Source of the DNA: Collimonas fungivorans Ter331
GTDB lineage: Bacteria > Pseudomonadota > Gammaproteobacteria > Burkholderiales > Burkholderiaceae_D
Length of the DNA: 64,000 bases
Assembly (NCBI RefSeq): GCF_000221045.1
Contig: NC_015856.1
Span: 4,821,424 to 4,885,423 of the forward strand
Reading direction: 5' to 3'
In this document: positions 34,054 through 43,175 of the stretch, piece by piece
Layout of the letters: every line of letters starts with the position of its first letter
How positions within the stretch are numbered: the stretch's first letter is position 1
Program-made: the position numbers and the translations under genes
The notes under the pieces: generated by a model
Told to the model about the DNA's origin: nothing
What the model saw: only the letters and a program-made list of their open reading frames with translations
Database searches by the model: none

Positions 34054-35976
34054 TTACGACGATTTGCGCACACGCAGATACCATTCGCACAGCAAGCGCA
34101 CCTGTTTCGGCGTGTAACCCTTGCTGACCATGCGATTGACGAAATCTTCATGCTTGCGCAATTCTTCGTTCGAACCTTTGGCGTTGAATGAAATAACCGG
34201 TAACAAGTCTTCGGTATTCGAGAACATCTTCTTCTCGATCACCACGCGCAGCTTTTCATAGCTGGTCCAGAGCGGATTCTTGCCGGCGTTCGAGACCCGT
34301 GCGCGCAGCACGAAATTGACGATTTCGTTACGGAAATCCTTGGGATTGCTGATGCCGGCAGGTTTTTCGATTTTTTCCAGCTCGCCGTTCAAGGCGGCGC
34401 GGTCAAAGCTTTCACCGGTGTCATGGTCGCGGAATTCCTGGTCCTGTATCCAGAAGTCGGCGTAGGTAACGTAACGATCGAAGACGTTCTGGCCGTATTC
34501 CGAATACGATTCGAGATAGGCGGTCTGGATTTCCTTGCCGATGAATTCGGCATATCGGGTGGCCAGCGTATCCTTCACGTAAGACAGGTATTTCTGCTCG
34601 ATCTCTTGCGGAAACTGTTCACGCTCGATCTGCTGTTCCAGCACATACATCAGGTGCACCGGATTGGCCGCGACTTCGGTCGAATCGAAATTGAATACGC
34701 GCGACAGTATCTTGAAGGCGAAGCGGGTCGAGACCCCCGTCATGCCTTCATCGACGCCGGCGTAATCGCGATATTCCTGGAACGATTTGGCTTTCGGATC
34801 GCTGTCTTTCAGGTTCTCGCCGTCATATACCTGCATCTTGGAGAAGATGCTGGAATTCTCCGGCTCGCCCAGGCGCGTCAGGATGGAAAACTGCGCCATC
34901 ATCTTCAGCGTGCCCGGCGCACAGATTGCCTTGCCCAGCGACGAAGTGCGGATCAGCTTTTCGTAGATCTTGATTTCTTCCGACACCCGCAGGCAATACG
35001 GCACCTTGACGATGTAGATACGATCGAGCAAGGCTTCGTTGTTTTTATTGTTGCGGAACGCTTTCCATTCCGATTCGTTGGAGTGGGCCAGGATGATGCC
35101 GTCGAACGGGATCGCGCCAAAACCTTCGGTGCCCTTGAAATTGCCTTCCTGGGTGGCGGTCAGCAACGGATGCAGCACCTTGATCGGCGCCTTGAACATT
35201 TCGACGAATTCCAGCAAACCCTGGTTCGACAGGCACAGGCCGCCGGAATAGCTGTAGGCGTCGGCGTCGTCCTGCGAATATTGTTCCAGCTTGCGGATAT
35301 CGACCTTGCCGACCAGGGTGGAGATGTCCTGGTTGTTTTCATCGCCCGGCTCGGTCTTGGAAATCGCGATCTGCCGCAGGATCGAGGGATAACGCTTGAC
35401 CACGCGGAACTTGCGGATGTCGCCGTTGAATTCATGCAGGCGCTTGACGGCCCACGGACTCAGTATCGATTTCAGGTAACGGCGCGGAATGCCGTACTGT
35501 TCTTCCAGGATGGCGCCGTCTTCTTCGTAGTCGAACAAGCCCAGCGGCGACTCGTTGACCGGCGATCCCTTGAGGGAATAGAACGGCACATGCTCCATCA
35601 ACTGTTTGAGGCGCTCGGCGATCGACGATTTGCCGCCGCCCACCGGACCGAGCAGATACAGGATCTGCTTGCGTTCTTCCAGGCCTTGCGCGGCGTGCCG
35701 GAAATAAGCGACCACCTGTTCGATCACTTCTTCGGCGCCGTAGAATTCCTTGAACGCCGGATAGACCTTGAGCACCTTGTTGGCAAAGATGCGCGACAAG
35801 GAAGGATCGTGCCTTGTATCAACCTGCTGCGGTTCGCCTATCGCCATCAGCATGCGTTCCCCAGCTGTTGCATAACAGCTGGGATCAGTCTTACAAAGCG
35901 CAAGATATTCTTCTAAGGAAAATTCTTCTTCTCTGGTTTTGTCGAACCGACTCGCAAAGCTGCTGTAGATATCCAT
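34054..35976 (-). CDS. prkA: PrkA family serine protein kinase (YeaG)
   Basis: The protein has 640 residues. An AAA-type nucleotide-binding region with Walker A LLGPVGGGKSSIAERL lies at about residues 108-123. The C-terminal PrkA kinase-like domain follows. FGAIPFDGIILAHSNESEW is a signature of the family. PrkA/YeaG proteins are stress-induced, show kinase and in some reports protease activity, and are encoded with yeaH and spoVR. It heads the operon; yeaH starts 57 nt downstream. Confidence 0.94.
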   Translation of the reverse strand: MDIYSSFASRFDKTREEEFSLEEYLALCKTDPSCYATAGERMLMAIGEPQQVDTRHDPSLSRIFANKVLKVYPAFKEFYGAEEVIEQVVAYFRHAAQGLEERKQILYLLGPVGGGKSSIAERLKQLMEHVPFYSLKGSPVNESPLGLFDYEEDGAILEEQYGIPRRYLKSILSPWAVKRLHEFNGDIRKFRVVKRYPSILRQIAISKTEPGDENNQDISTLVGKVDIRKLEQYSQDDADAYSYSGGLCLSNQGLLEFVEMFKAPIKVLHPLLTATQEGNFKGTEGFGAIPFDGIILAHSNESEWKAFRNNKNNEALLDRIYIVKVPYCLRVSEEIKIYEKLIRTSSLGKAICAPGTLKMMAQFSILTRLGEPENSSIFSKMQVYDGENLKDSDPKAKSFQEYRDYAGVDEGMTGVSTRFAFKILSRVFNFDSTEVAANPVHLMYVLEQQIEREQFPQEIEQKYLSYVKDTLATRYAEFIGKEIQTAYLESYSEYGQNVFDRYVTYADFWIQDQEFRDHDTGESFDRAALNGELEKIEKPAGISNPKDFRNEIVNFVLRARVSNAGKNPLWTSYEKLRVVIEKKMFSNTEDLLPVISFNAKGSNEELRKHEDFVNRMVSKGYTPKQVRLLCEWYLRVRKSS

Positions 35977-36130
35977 ATCACCCCCGCATCAACGATGTTG
36001 CGAAAACAAATTGAAGATTATTTCTACCGATTTCGACCTCTTCAGATACGCACAGTTCCTTGATCAGCCGGCTTCGTTTTTCGATGCGGCCCAGAAGAGG
36101 ATTTACACGATTTTGATTCTAAACCTTTTT

Positions 36131-37387
36131 CTAAGATGCAACAGGGTTTTCTGATTTTTCATTCCAAGGCGCGACCTTGAATAAAATCAACATCCCCGGC
36201 AGCGCCAGTACAAAACACAATATGAAAAAATGGAACCAGCCGGTTTCAGCAACAATGTAACCGACCGAGGAATTGATAAAGGTGCGTGGCACCGCAGCAA
36301 GGCTGGTAAACAAGGCATATTGCGTCGCCGTGTAGCGCGGATCGGTGGTGCGCGCGATATACGCCACGAAAGCGGCGGTGCCGAGGCCGACGCCGAACGC
36401 CTCGCCGCCGATCACGATAGCCAGCACCAGCGGATCGGGGCCGGTCTGGGCCAGCCAGGCAAAACCGAGGATGGTCACCGCCTGCACCACGCCGAAAATC
36501 CACAAGGCGCGGTTAATGCCGATCTGCATCATCCAGATGCCGCCGACCAGGCCGCCGACCAGGCTGGCCCACAAGCTGGTGGTCTTGGAAATGACGCCGA
36601 TTTGGGTCAACGAAAAACCGAGATCGATATAAAACCGGGTAGCAAGCGCGGTCGCCATGCTATCGCCCAGCTTGTACAGGAAGATGAAAGCCAGCACCCA
36701 CAACGCGCTGCGCCAGCCGTCGCGGGCAATGAATTCCTGGAACGGCAGCACCACCGCTTGCCGCAGGTTCTTCGGCGGCGCGCCGTATACCGCCGGTTCC
36801 TTGATCATCAGGGTGCAGACCAGGCCCGGCAGCATGAATCCTGCCGTAATCCAGAATACTGCCTGCCAGCTCATATGGTCGGCCAGGAACAGCGACAGCG
36901 CGCCCGGCACCATGCCGGCTACCTTGTAGGCGTTGACGTTGATCGCCGCACCCAGGCCCTGTTCGTTGTCAGGCAGGATTTCGCGCCGGTAGGCGTCGAT
37001 CACGATGTCCTGGCTGGCCGAGAGGAAGGCCACCAGCGAGGCCATGAAGGCAATCGTCGCCACCTGGGTGTGCGGATTTAGCATGCCCATGCCGCCGATA
37101 GCGACAAACAGGCTGGCCTGGGTCAGCATCATCCAGCTGCGCCTGCGGCCCAGCTTGCCGAAATGAAAGCGGTCCATCAGCGGCGACCACAGGAATTTCC
37201 AGGTGTAAGGAAACATCACCAGCGCAAACAGGCCGAGCGCTTTGACATCCAGGCCGGATTTGCTCAGCCATGCTTGCAGCAGGCTGAGCAGGATAAACAG
37301 CGGCAGGCCGGAACTGAAGCCGAGGAAGGCGCAGATCAGCATGCGCCGGTTGAGGTAGTGGTGCCAGGGATTTGAATCTGATGTCAT
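36131..37387 (-). CDS. ampG: AmpG-like muropeptide MFS transporter
   Basis: Inner-membrane major facilitator protein of 418 residues and about 12 transmembrane helices. It starts YLNRRMLICAFLGFSSGLP and has the family block KFLWSPLMDRFHFGKLGRRRSW. SASQDIVIDAYRREIL is characteristic of AmpG, the importer of anhydromuropeptides for cell-wall recycling. Its length is shorter than E. coli AmpG (491) but common in betaproteobacteria. It lies 64 nt after metW on the same strand. Confidence 0.85.
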   Translation of the reverse strand: MTSDSNPWHHYLNRRMLICAFLGFSSGLPLFILLSLLQAWLSKSGLDVKALGLFALVMFPYTWKFLWSPLMDRFHFGKLGRRRSWMMLTQASLFVAIGGMGMLNPHTQVATIAFMASLVAFLSASQDIVIDAYRREILPDNEQGLGAAINVNAYKVAGMVPGALSLFLADHMSWQAVFWITAGFMLPGLVCTLMIKEPAVYGAPPKNLRQAVVLPFQEFIARDGWRSALWVLAFIFLYKLGDSMATALATRFYIDLGFSLTQIGVISKTTSLWASLVGGLVGGIWMMQIGINRALWIFGVVQAVTILGFAWLAQTGPDPLVLAIVIGGEAFGVGLGTAAFVAYIARTTDPRYTATQYALFTSLAAVPRTFINSSVGYIVAETGWFHFFILCFVLALPGMLILFKVAPWNEKSENPVAS

Positions 37388-37451
37388 GGATGCGCCTGCG
37401 GCGGCGGGAGTTTAGGATCCGGCGCCGGGCCGCAGCCTGGCGCCGGTTTCC

Positions 37452-38054
37452 TTATTTTTTTCGGAAACGGAATACCGCAAGACTACCACGCCAGTTTGGC
37501 AGCACCGATATCGGCTGGCCATCATGCAAGGCGACGCATTCGAGTACCTCCAGGCCGACTTCATTGGCCAGCTCTTCAAAATCCTTGATGGTGGCGCAGC
37601 GCAGGTTGGGCGTGTCGTACCATTCGTACGGCAGCGACTTGGACACCGGCATACGGCCGCGCAGCAGCGCTACCCGGTGCGGCCAGTAAGCAAAATTGGG
37701 GAAGGAAACGATCGCTTCGCGCCCGACCCGGGCGATGTCACGTAATACTCCTTCAACATTTTTCATCATTTGCAGCGCCGACAGGCACAGCACGGTGTCG
37801 AAGGCGTTGTCGGCAAACAGCGTCAGCCCGGCTTCCATGTCCTGCTGGATCACCGAAACGCCGCGCGCCACGCAGACCGGGATCTTGCTATCGTCGATTT
37901 CCACGCCGTAGCCGGCGCATTGCTTGTCGGACTGCAGGTAATCGAGCATGACGCCATCGCCGCACCCCAGGTCGAGCACCTGCGACTCGCCGCGCACCCA
38001 GTGCGCGATAAAGGCCAAATCGGGCCGCAAGCTGCTTAATTGATCAAAATTCAT
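37452..38054 (-). CDS. metW: Methionine biosynthesis protein MetW
   Basis: SAM-dependent methyltransferase-fold protein of 200 residues. Motif I is [16 protein letters not shown]; the MetW-specific [20 protein letters not shown] and [18 protein letters not shown] follow. MetW is always paired with MetX and is needed for full homoserine acylation in some bacteria; its catalytic role is not settled. Its start overlaps the metX stop by 11 nt, so translation is coupled. Confidence 0.95.
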   Translation of the reverse strand: MNFDQLSSLRPDLAFIAHWVRGESQVLDLGCGDGVMLDYLQSDKQCAGYGVEIDDSKIPVCVARGVSVIQQDMEAGLTLFADNAFDTVLCLSALQMMKNVEGVLRDIARVGREAIVSFPNFAYWPHRVALLRGRMPVSKSLPYEWYDTPNLRCATIKDFEELANEVGLEVLECVALHDGQPISVLPNWRGSLAVFRFRKK

Positions 38055-39222
38055 GCACTGCTCCTGCCGCTTCAGTCACTGCTGTCGATGCCGCCGGCTG
38101 TTCCAGCTCCTGCCAGATGCGGTTGTAATATTCGCCCACCACGCTCATGTAACGCGGGTCGTCCAGCAAAAAGGCGTCGTGGCCGTGCGGCGCATCGATC
38201 TCTGCATAACTGACGCGGCGCTTGTTGTTGACCAGCGCCTGCACCATTTCACGGCTGCGTTCCGGCGAAAAGCGCCAGTCGGTCATGAACGAGACCAGCA
38301 GGAACTGCGCCTCGGTCTTGCTCAGGGCGCGGGTCAGGTCGCCGTCGTATTCCTTGGCCGGGTCGAAATAATCGAGGGCCTTGGTGATCAGCAGGTAGGT
38401 GTTGGCGTCAAAGTATTCGGAAAATTTGTCGCCCTGGTAGCGCAGGTAGGATTCGATTTCGAAATCGATGCCGAAACCGAACTGGTAGGCGCCGGAACGC
38501 AGGTCGCGGCCGAATTTCTCGGCCATGTCGTCGTCCGACAGATAAGTGATATGGCCCACCATGCGCGCTACCCGCAAGCCGTTCTTCGGCACCACGCCAT
38601 GGGCGTAATAGTCGCCGCCATGGAAACCGGGGTCGGTCAGGATGGCCTGGCGCGCGACGTCGTTGAACGCGATGTTTTGCGCCGACAGTTTGGGCGTCGA
38701 GGCGATCACCACGCAATGGCGCAGGCGGGTCGGATACAACAGGCTCCAGGCCAGCGCCTGCATGCCGCCCAGCGAACCGCCCATGACGGCGGCGAACTGG
38801 ACGATGCCGAGCGCATCGGCCAGGCGTGCCTGCGCTTGCACCCAGTCTTCCACGGTCACGACCGGGAAGTCGGCGCCATACGGTTTGCCGGTGGCGGCGT
38901 TGAGGTGCATGGGGCCGGTCGAGCCGAAACAGGAACCGAGGTTGTTGACGCCGATGACGAAGAACTTGTTGGTGTCGAGCGCCTTGCCCGGCCCCACCAT
39001 GTTGTCCCACCAGCCGACATTCTTTTCGTCGTCCTGGTACACGCCGGCGACGTGGTGCGAGGCGTTCAGGGCGTGGCACACCAGCACCGCATTCGACTTG
39101 TCGGCGTTGAGGCTACCGTAGGTTTCGTACACCAGTGTGTAATCCGCCAGCAGCGCGCCGCTTTGCAGCTGCAGCGGCGTCGCGAAATGCATGGACTGCG
39201 GGGCAACTATTCCGAGGGACAT
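38044..39222 (-). CDS. metX: Homoserine O-acyltransferase MetX
   Basis: First committed step of methionine synthesis: acylation of homoserine from acetyl- or succinyl-CoA. The protein has 392 residues of alpha/beta-hydrolase fold. The nucleophile elbow is [12 protein letters not shown]; the catalytic His is in [13 protein letters not shown]. Many proteobacterial MetX proteins with a MetW partner use succinyl-CoA, so acyl-donor choice is left open. A transcribed leader with an attenuator-like terminator precedes it. It is coupled to metW by an 11-nt overlap. Confidence 0.96.
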   Translation of the reverse strand: MSLGIVAPQSMHFATPLQLQSGALLADYTLVYETYGSLNADKSNAVLVCHALNASHHVAGVYQDDEKNVGWWDNMVGPGKALDTNKFFVIGVNNLGSCFGSTGPMHLNAATGKPYGADFPVVTVEDWVQAQARLADALGIVQFAAVMGGSLGGMQALAWSLLYPTRLRHCVVIASTPKLSAQNIAFNDVARQAILTDPGFHGGDYYAHGVVPKNGLRVARMVGHITYLSDDDMAEKFGRDLRSGAYQFGFGIDFEIESYLRYQGDKFSEYFDANTYLLITKALDYFDPAKEYDGDLTRALSKTEAQFLLVSFMTDWRFSPERSREMVQALVNNKRRVSYAEIDAPHGHDAFLLDDPRYMSVVGEYYNRIWQELEQPAASTAVTEAAGAVHEF

Positions 39223-39242
39223 GGTAAGGACCTAATAACAAT

Positions 39243-39275
39243 AAAAAAAGCCCGAGAGCTTTCGCTAATCGGGCT
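39243..39275 (-). terminator. Leader terminator upstream of metX
   Basis: On the minus strand AGCCCGA and TCGGGCT form a 7-bp stem, with an inner AGC/GCT pair capped by GAAA, followed by seven T residues. It lies 21 nt before the metX ATG, so all transcripts starting upstream of it must read through to express metX. Confidence 0.85.
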
Positions 39276-39299
39276 AAATTCTGGGCTTGTACTTCAAGC

Positions 39300-39355
39300 T
39301 CGCTTTAGCCGTATTTATTTGGCAGCGCCTGGTCCAGTGACCGGATGCTGCCGCG
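39300..39355 (-). promoter_or_regulatory. SAM-II-like riboswitch core upstream of metX (candidate)
   Basis: Minus-strand RNA: stem GGCAGC (39352-39347) / GCUGCC (39326-39321), then AAAUAAAUACGGCUAAAGCG. The SAM-II (SAM_alpha) consensus also has a single stem followed by an A/U-rich segment and GCUAAA. GGCUAAA (39310-39304) is exactly complementary to UUUAGCC (39278-39272), which contains the first bases of the terminator stem. The two structures exclude each other, as in a SAM-controlled OFF switch. The expected pseudoknot between loop and the segment before GCUAAA is weak here (CCG with CGG), so the class is uncertain. Confidence 0.5.
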
Positions 39356-39448
39356 CGCCCGCAAGCTGAGGTGGTAAGACCATTCAAATCGGCGCGATAG
39401 CCAAGAATAACCAAGTCGGGGCCTGGCGTCAAACCGGAACTGTATATA

Positions 39449-41206
39449 TCAGGCGACGGTCATGCGCATCTGGCTGACTGCGGCAGCAATTGCGCTCGGC
39501 TCGGTATTGCGCAGGATTTTCCTGGTTTGCAGCGTCAGTTCGTCCAGGTCGCTGTTCAGCACTTCCTGCTTCACCGCCAGCAGTTGCGCCGGATGCATGG
39601 AAAACTCCAGCAGCCCCATGCCCAGCAGCAAACGCGTGAATTTGACGTCGCCCGCCATTTCGCCGCATACCGAGACCGGAATGCCGGCCTTGCGCCCCAG
39701 GGCAATCACGGTCGACAGCAAGAACAGCACCGCCGGGTGCAGCGGATTGTACAAATGCGCCACTTCGTGGTCGACGCGGTCGATCGCCAGCGTGTACTGG
39801 ATCAGGTCGTTGGTGCCGATCGACAGGAAATCCATGCGCTTGATGAACATCGGCAAGGCCAGCGCCGCTGCCGGAATTTCTATCATGGCGCCGGTCTGGA
39901 TCGATTCGTCGAAGGCCACGCCTTCATCGCGCAGCTGCTGCTTGGCTTGGCCGATCATGGCCAGGGTCTGGTCGATTTCGAAAGCGTGCGCCAGCATCGG
40001 GATCAGCAGCTTGACCTTGCCGAAGGCTGAAGCGCGCAGGATCGCCCGCAACTGCGTCAGGAACAGCTGCGGCTCGGCCAGGCAGTAACGGATCGCGCGC
40101 AAGCCCAGCGCCGGGTTGAGCGCGGTCTGCTCCTCGGTATTGATCGGCTTGTCGGCGCCGACATCGAGCGTGCGGATGGTCACCGGCCGGCCCTTCATCG
40201 CCGTCACCGCCTGGCGGTAGGATTCGAACTGCTCATCCTCGGTCGGCAGCTCGTGCTGGGGGCCGATACGGCCCATGAACAGGAATTCCGAACGGAACAG
40301 ACCGACGCCGCTGGCGCCGGCATCCATCGCCGCTGCACAATCGCTGGGCAGTTCGATGTTGGCCAGCAGGCTGATTTCAGTGCCGTCCAGGGTCACCGCG
40401 CGGGTCTTCTTGATCTTGCCGAGTTTTCTGCGCGAACGCAGCAGGTGCGCCTGCCGTTCTCGATATTGTTTGAGTATCACTGTTGCCGGGTCGACAATCA
40501 CGACGCCGGCATCGCCGTCGATGATGATCCAGTCATCCTGCTTGATCAGGCGCGAAGCGTTGTTCATGCCGACTGCGGCCGGGATATCCAGGCTGCGCGC
40601 CACGATCGCGGTATGCGAATTCTGGCCGCCGAGGTCGGTGACGAAACCGGCGAAGGCGCGGTCGCGAAATTGCAGCATGTCGGCCGGGGAAATGTCGTAC
40701 GCCACCACCACGATATTGGCGAACGAAGCGCCGTCGCTGTCGACTTCCGGCAGCCGGGTGGAAGTGCCGGTCAGCACTTTCAGCAGGCGCTCGCCCACCT
40801 GCAGCACGTCCATCTTGCGCTCACGCAGGTAGGTGTCTTCGATTTCGTCGAATTGCGCCGACAGCTCGTCGATCTGGGTCACCAGCGCCCACTCGGCGTT
40901 ATATTGGCGATTGCGGATGATATCGAGCGACATTTCGGCCAGCATCGGGTCCGACAGGATCAGCAGGTGGACGTCGACAAAGGCGCCCAGCTCGGGCGGC
41001 GATTCTTTCGGCAGGTCGGCGCGTATGGTCTGCAGTTCGGTGCGCACCCTGGTGACGGCGCTCTGCAGGCGCTGGACTTCGGCTTCGACCTCGGTTTCGC
41101 CGATCAGGTAGTGCTTGACGTCCATCGCCGCCGGCGCCAGCAGATGGGCGCGGCCGATCGCGATGCCGCGTGAAACCGGAATGCCATGTAAGGTGAAAGA
41201 TGCCAT
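39449..41206 (-). CDS. ptsI: Phosphoenolpyruvate-protein phosphotransferase (EI)
   Basis: Transfers phosphate from PEP to HPr. The protein has 585 residues. The N-terminal HPr-binding and swivelling domain holds the active His in GGQNSHTAIVARSLDIPA. The C-terminal PEP barrel holds GVGLFRSEFLFM, TIRTLDVGADKP, DFLSIGTNDLIQYTLA and the catalytic Cys in VSVCGEMAGD. The start MASFTLHGIPVSRGIAIG is chosen over longer in-frame starts because it matches family N-termini. It is last in the EIIA-ptsH-ptsI set. No sugar-specific permease is nearby, so the chain is probably regulatory. Confidence 0.96.
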   Translation of the reverse strand: MASFTLHGIPVSRGIAIGRAHLLAPAAMDVKHYLIGETEVEAEVQRLQSAVTRVRTELQTIRADLPKESPPELGAFVDVHLLILSDPMLAEMSLDIIRNRQYNAEWALVTQIDELSAQFDEIEDTYLRERKMDVLQVGERLLKVLTGTSTRLPEVDSDGASFANIVVVAYDISPADMLQFRDRAFAGFVTDLGGQNSHTAIVARSLDIPAAVGMNNASRLIKQDDWIIIDGDAGVVIVDPATVILKQYRERQAHLLRSRRKLGKIKKTRAVTLDGTEISLLANIELPSDCAAAMDAGASGVGLFRSEFLFMGRIGPQHELPTEDEQFESYRQAVTAMKGRPVTIRTLDVGADKPINTEEQTALNPALGLRAIRYCLAEPQLFLTQLRAILRASAFGKVKLLIPMLAHAFEIDQTLAMIGQAKQQLRDEGVAFDESIQTGAMIEIPAAALALPMFIKRMDFLSIGTNDLIQYTLAIDRVDHEVAHLYNPLHPAVLFLLSTVIALGRKAGIPVSVCGEMAGDVKFTRLLLGMGLLEFSMHPAQLLAVKQEVLNSDLDELTLQTRKILRNTEPSAIAAAVSQMRMTVA

Positions 41207-41363
41207 CTGGTCGCCCAATTTTATACATTGCGGGACAGAGTCCGACAGCCACTCCGCTCCCAACTGACTAGATAGATAAAACGCGCAGGTTGCAATTAAA
41301 TTGCAAAAAATAATTGGGCAGTGTCCGGACACGCGTCTCGGCGTGTACGGTCACAAATCAGGA

Positions 41364-41633
41364 TCATTCCCCTTCGCCGAACTTGTCTTGAATCAACTGA
41401 TATAAGGCATCAAAGCAGGTCTTCTCATCTTCGCCCTCGGCTTCCAGCAATATCGTGCTGCCCTTGCCGGCCGCCAGCATCATCACGCCCATGATCGACT
41501 TGGCGTTGACGCGGCGCTTGTTGCGGGTCATCCAGACTTCACTTTTGAATTTGCTTGCCAGTTGCGTAAATTTGGCTGACGCGCGAGCGTGCAGGCCGAG
41601 TTTATTGATGATTTCGATTTCTTGTTGAATCAT
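41364..41633 (-). CDS. ptsH: Phosphocarrier protein HPr
   Basis: The protein has 89 residues. The phosphorylated His15 is in NKLGLHARASAKF. Ser46 is in NAKSIMGVMMLAA, the site modified by HPr kinase in many betaproteobacteria. It passes phosphate from EI to the upstream-encoded EIIA. The ATG at 41633 gives the standard N-terminus; an in-frame start 17 codons earlier adds no conserved sequence. Confidence 0.96.
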   Translation of the reverse strand: MIQQEIEIINKLGLHARASAKFTQLASKFKSEVWMTRNKRRVNAKSIMGVMMLAAGKGSTILLEAEGEDEKTCFDALYQLIQDKFGEGE

Positions 41634-41688
41634 TTGTCTTTTATCTAATATTGGATTTATTGAAAGACCCGGCCCGGCAGACAATCAT

Positions 41689-42093
41689 CTAATGCGCCAC
41701 GCGCACCCGGCTATCGACCCTGACCGCTCCGCCCTGGCCGCCCGCCAGCGCCATTTCAGTCACCACGTCGAGCGTATCGTTGCGATAGGTCAAGGCGCGC
41801 AGCAGCATCGGCAGGCTGATGCCGGCAATCACCTGGGTCTGGTTGCCGGTGCAAAACGGCAGCGTGCAATTGGATGGCGTACCGCCCATGACGTCGGTAA
41901 TCACCAGCACCCCCGAACCATCGTCCAGGCGCGCCGCGGCCTGCTTGGCCAGTTTCTGTACTTCGACGGGATTCTGGTCGGCGACCACATCGATTGCTTC
42001 AAGCCGCTCCGGCATCTGACGAAACACGTGAGAGGCAGCTGCGATGAATGCCTGGCCCAGAGGGGCGTGGGTTAAAAGGAGAATGCCGATCAT
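41689..42093 (-). CDS. PTS mannose/fructose-type EIIA
   Basis: The protein has 134 residues of the EIIA(Man) fold. The phosphorylated His is H9 in LLLTHAPLGQAF. The conserved VLVITDVMGGTPSN and VIAGISLPMLL follow. No EIIB, EIIC or EIID genes are nearby. With HPr and EI it forms the incomplete PTS seen in Oxalobacteraceae and Burkholderiales, which regulates rather than transports. It is 55 nt from ptsH. Confidence 0.93.
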   Translation of the reverse strand: MIGILLLTHAPLGQAFIAAASHVFRQMPERLEAIDVVADQNPVEVQKLAKQAAARLDDGSGVLVITDVMGGTPSNCTLPFCTGNQTQVIAGISLPMLLRALTYRNDTLDVVTEMALAGGQGGAVRVDSRVRVAH

Positions 42094-42205
42094 AGTTTCA
42101 ATTTCAAATCCGGCTTGCGGATTCGTCCCGGTTTACAACGGTTTTACAGCAACGACCGTCCTGGTCCGCAGCTTCGGCTGCCAGTGACCAGAACAACAAA
42201 ATAAG

Positions 42206-43144
42206 TTACAGCGCCGCTTCCAGCGCATCGATGAACATCTCGGCAACATCAAAACCGGCCTGTTGCTTAATTTCCTGAAAGCAAGTCGGGCTAGTGACAT
42301 TGACTTCGGTCAGATAATCGCCAATCACATCTAATCCTACCAGCAACAGGCCACGCTGTGATAACACCGGCCCAAGTGCTTCGCCGATTTCGCGGTCGCG
42401 CGCCGTCAGCGGCTGGGCGACGCCGATGCCGCCGGCCGCCAGGTTGCCGCGCACTTCGCTGCCCTGGGGGATCCGCGCCAGCGAATAGGGCACGACTTTA
42501 CCGCCAATTACCAATACGCGCTTGTCGCCGGCGACTATTTCCGGGATGAAACGCTGGATCATGATGGTGCGGTGGCCGTTGTCGGTCAGGGTTTCGATGA
42601 TAGAGCCCAGGTTCAGGCCGTCTTGCCGCACCCTGAAAATGCCGGCGCCGCCCATGCCGTCGAGCGGCTTCAGGATCACGTCCTGGTGTTCCGCGTGGAA
42701 GGCGCGCAGGCGCGCCGCATCGCGCGTCACCAGGGTCGGCGAGGTGTATTTGGAGAATTGGGCAATCGCCAGCTTTTCATTGTGGTCGCGGATTGCCTGC
42801 GGTTTGTTGAATACCCGCGCACCTTGTGTTTCCGCCAATTCCAGCAGATAGGTGGTGTAGATGTATTCCATGTCGAAAGGCGGGTCCTTGCGTAGCAGGA
42901 TCGCATCGAACTCCGACAGGAACATGGCCGACGGCGCGCTGGCCCTATACCAGTCCTTGTCGTCCCCGGTCAGGCTGACGCGGATCACGTTGGCGGTGAC
43001 GATCCCGCTTTCCAGCGCCATGTCCTTTTGCTCGAACGCATAGATGGTATGGCCGCGCTTGACGGCTTCCACCATCATGGCGTAAGTCGAATCCTTATAC
43101 GTCTTGAAGGTATCGAGCGGATCGGCAAGGAAAGCAATTTTCAT
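42206..43144 (-). CDS. gshB: Glutathione synthetase
   Basis: ATP-grasp ligase that joins gamma-glutamylcysteine and glycine. The protein has 312 residues. It starts MKIAFLADPLDTFKTYKDST, with RKDPPFDMEYIYTTYLLE, the ATP-binding VILKPLDGMGGAGIFRV and the C-terminal VNVTSPTCFQEI. It lies 31 nt downstream of gshA on the same strand; the two make the complete glutathione pathway. Confidence 0.97.
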   Translation of the reverse strand: MKIAFLADPLDTFKTYKDSTYAMMVEAVKRGHTIYAFEQKDMALESGIVTANVIRVSLTGDDKDWYRASAPSAMFLSEFDAILLRKDPPFDMEYIYTTYLLELAETQGARVFNKPQAIRDHNEKLAIAQFSKYTSPTLVTRDAARLRAFHAEHQDVILKPLDGMGGAGIFRVRQDGLNLGSIIETLTDNGHRTIMIQRFIPEIVAGDKRVLVIGGKVVPYSLARIPQGSEVRGNLAAGGIGVAQPLTARDREIGEALGPVLSQRGLLLVGLDVIGDYLTEVNVTSPTCFQEIKQQAGFDVAEMFIDALEAAL

Positions 43145-43175
43145 TTTCAGGCCCTATGGTTGTCAGGACAGCGTA

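Noticed and set aside
38053-39369. 438-codon plus-strand frame across metX and its leader
   Set aside because: Mirror of metX; it would also run through the leader structures.
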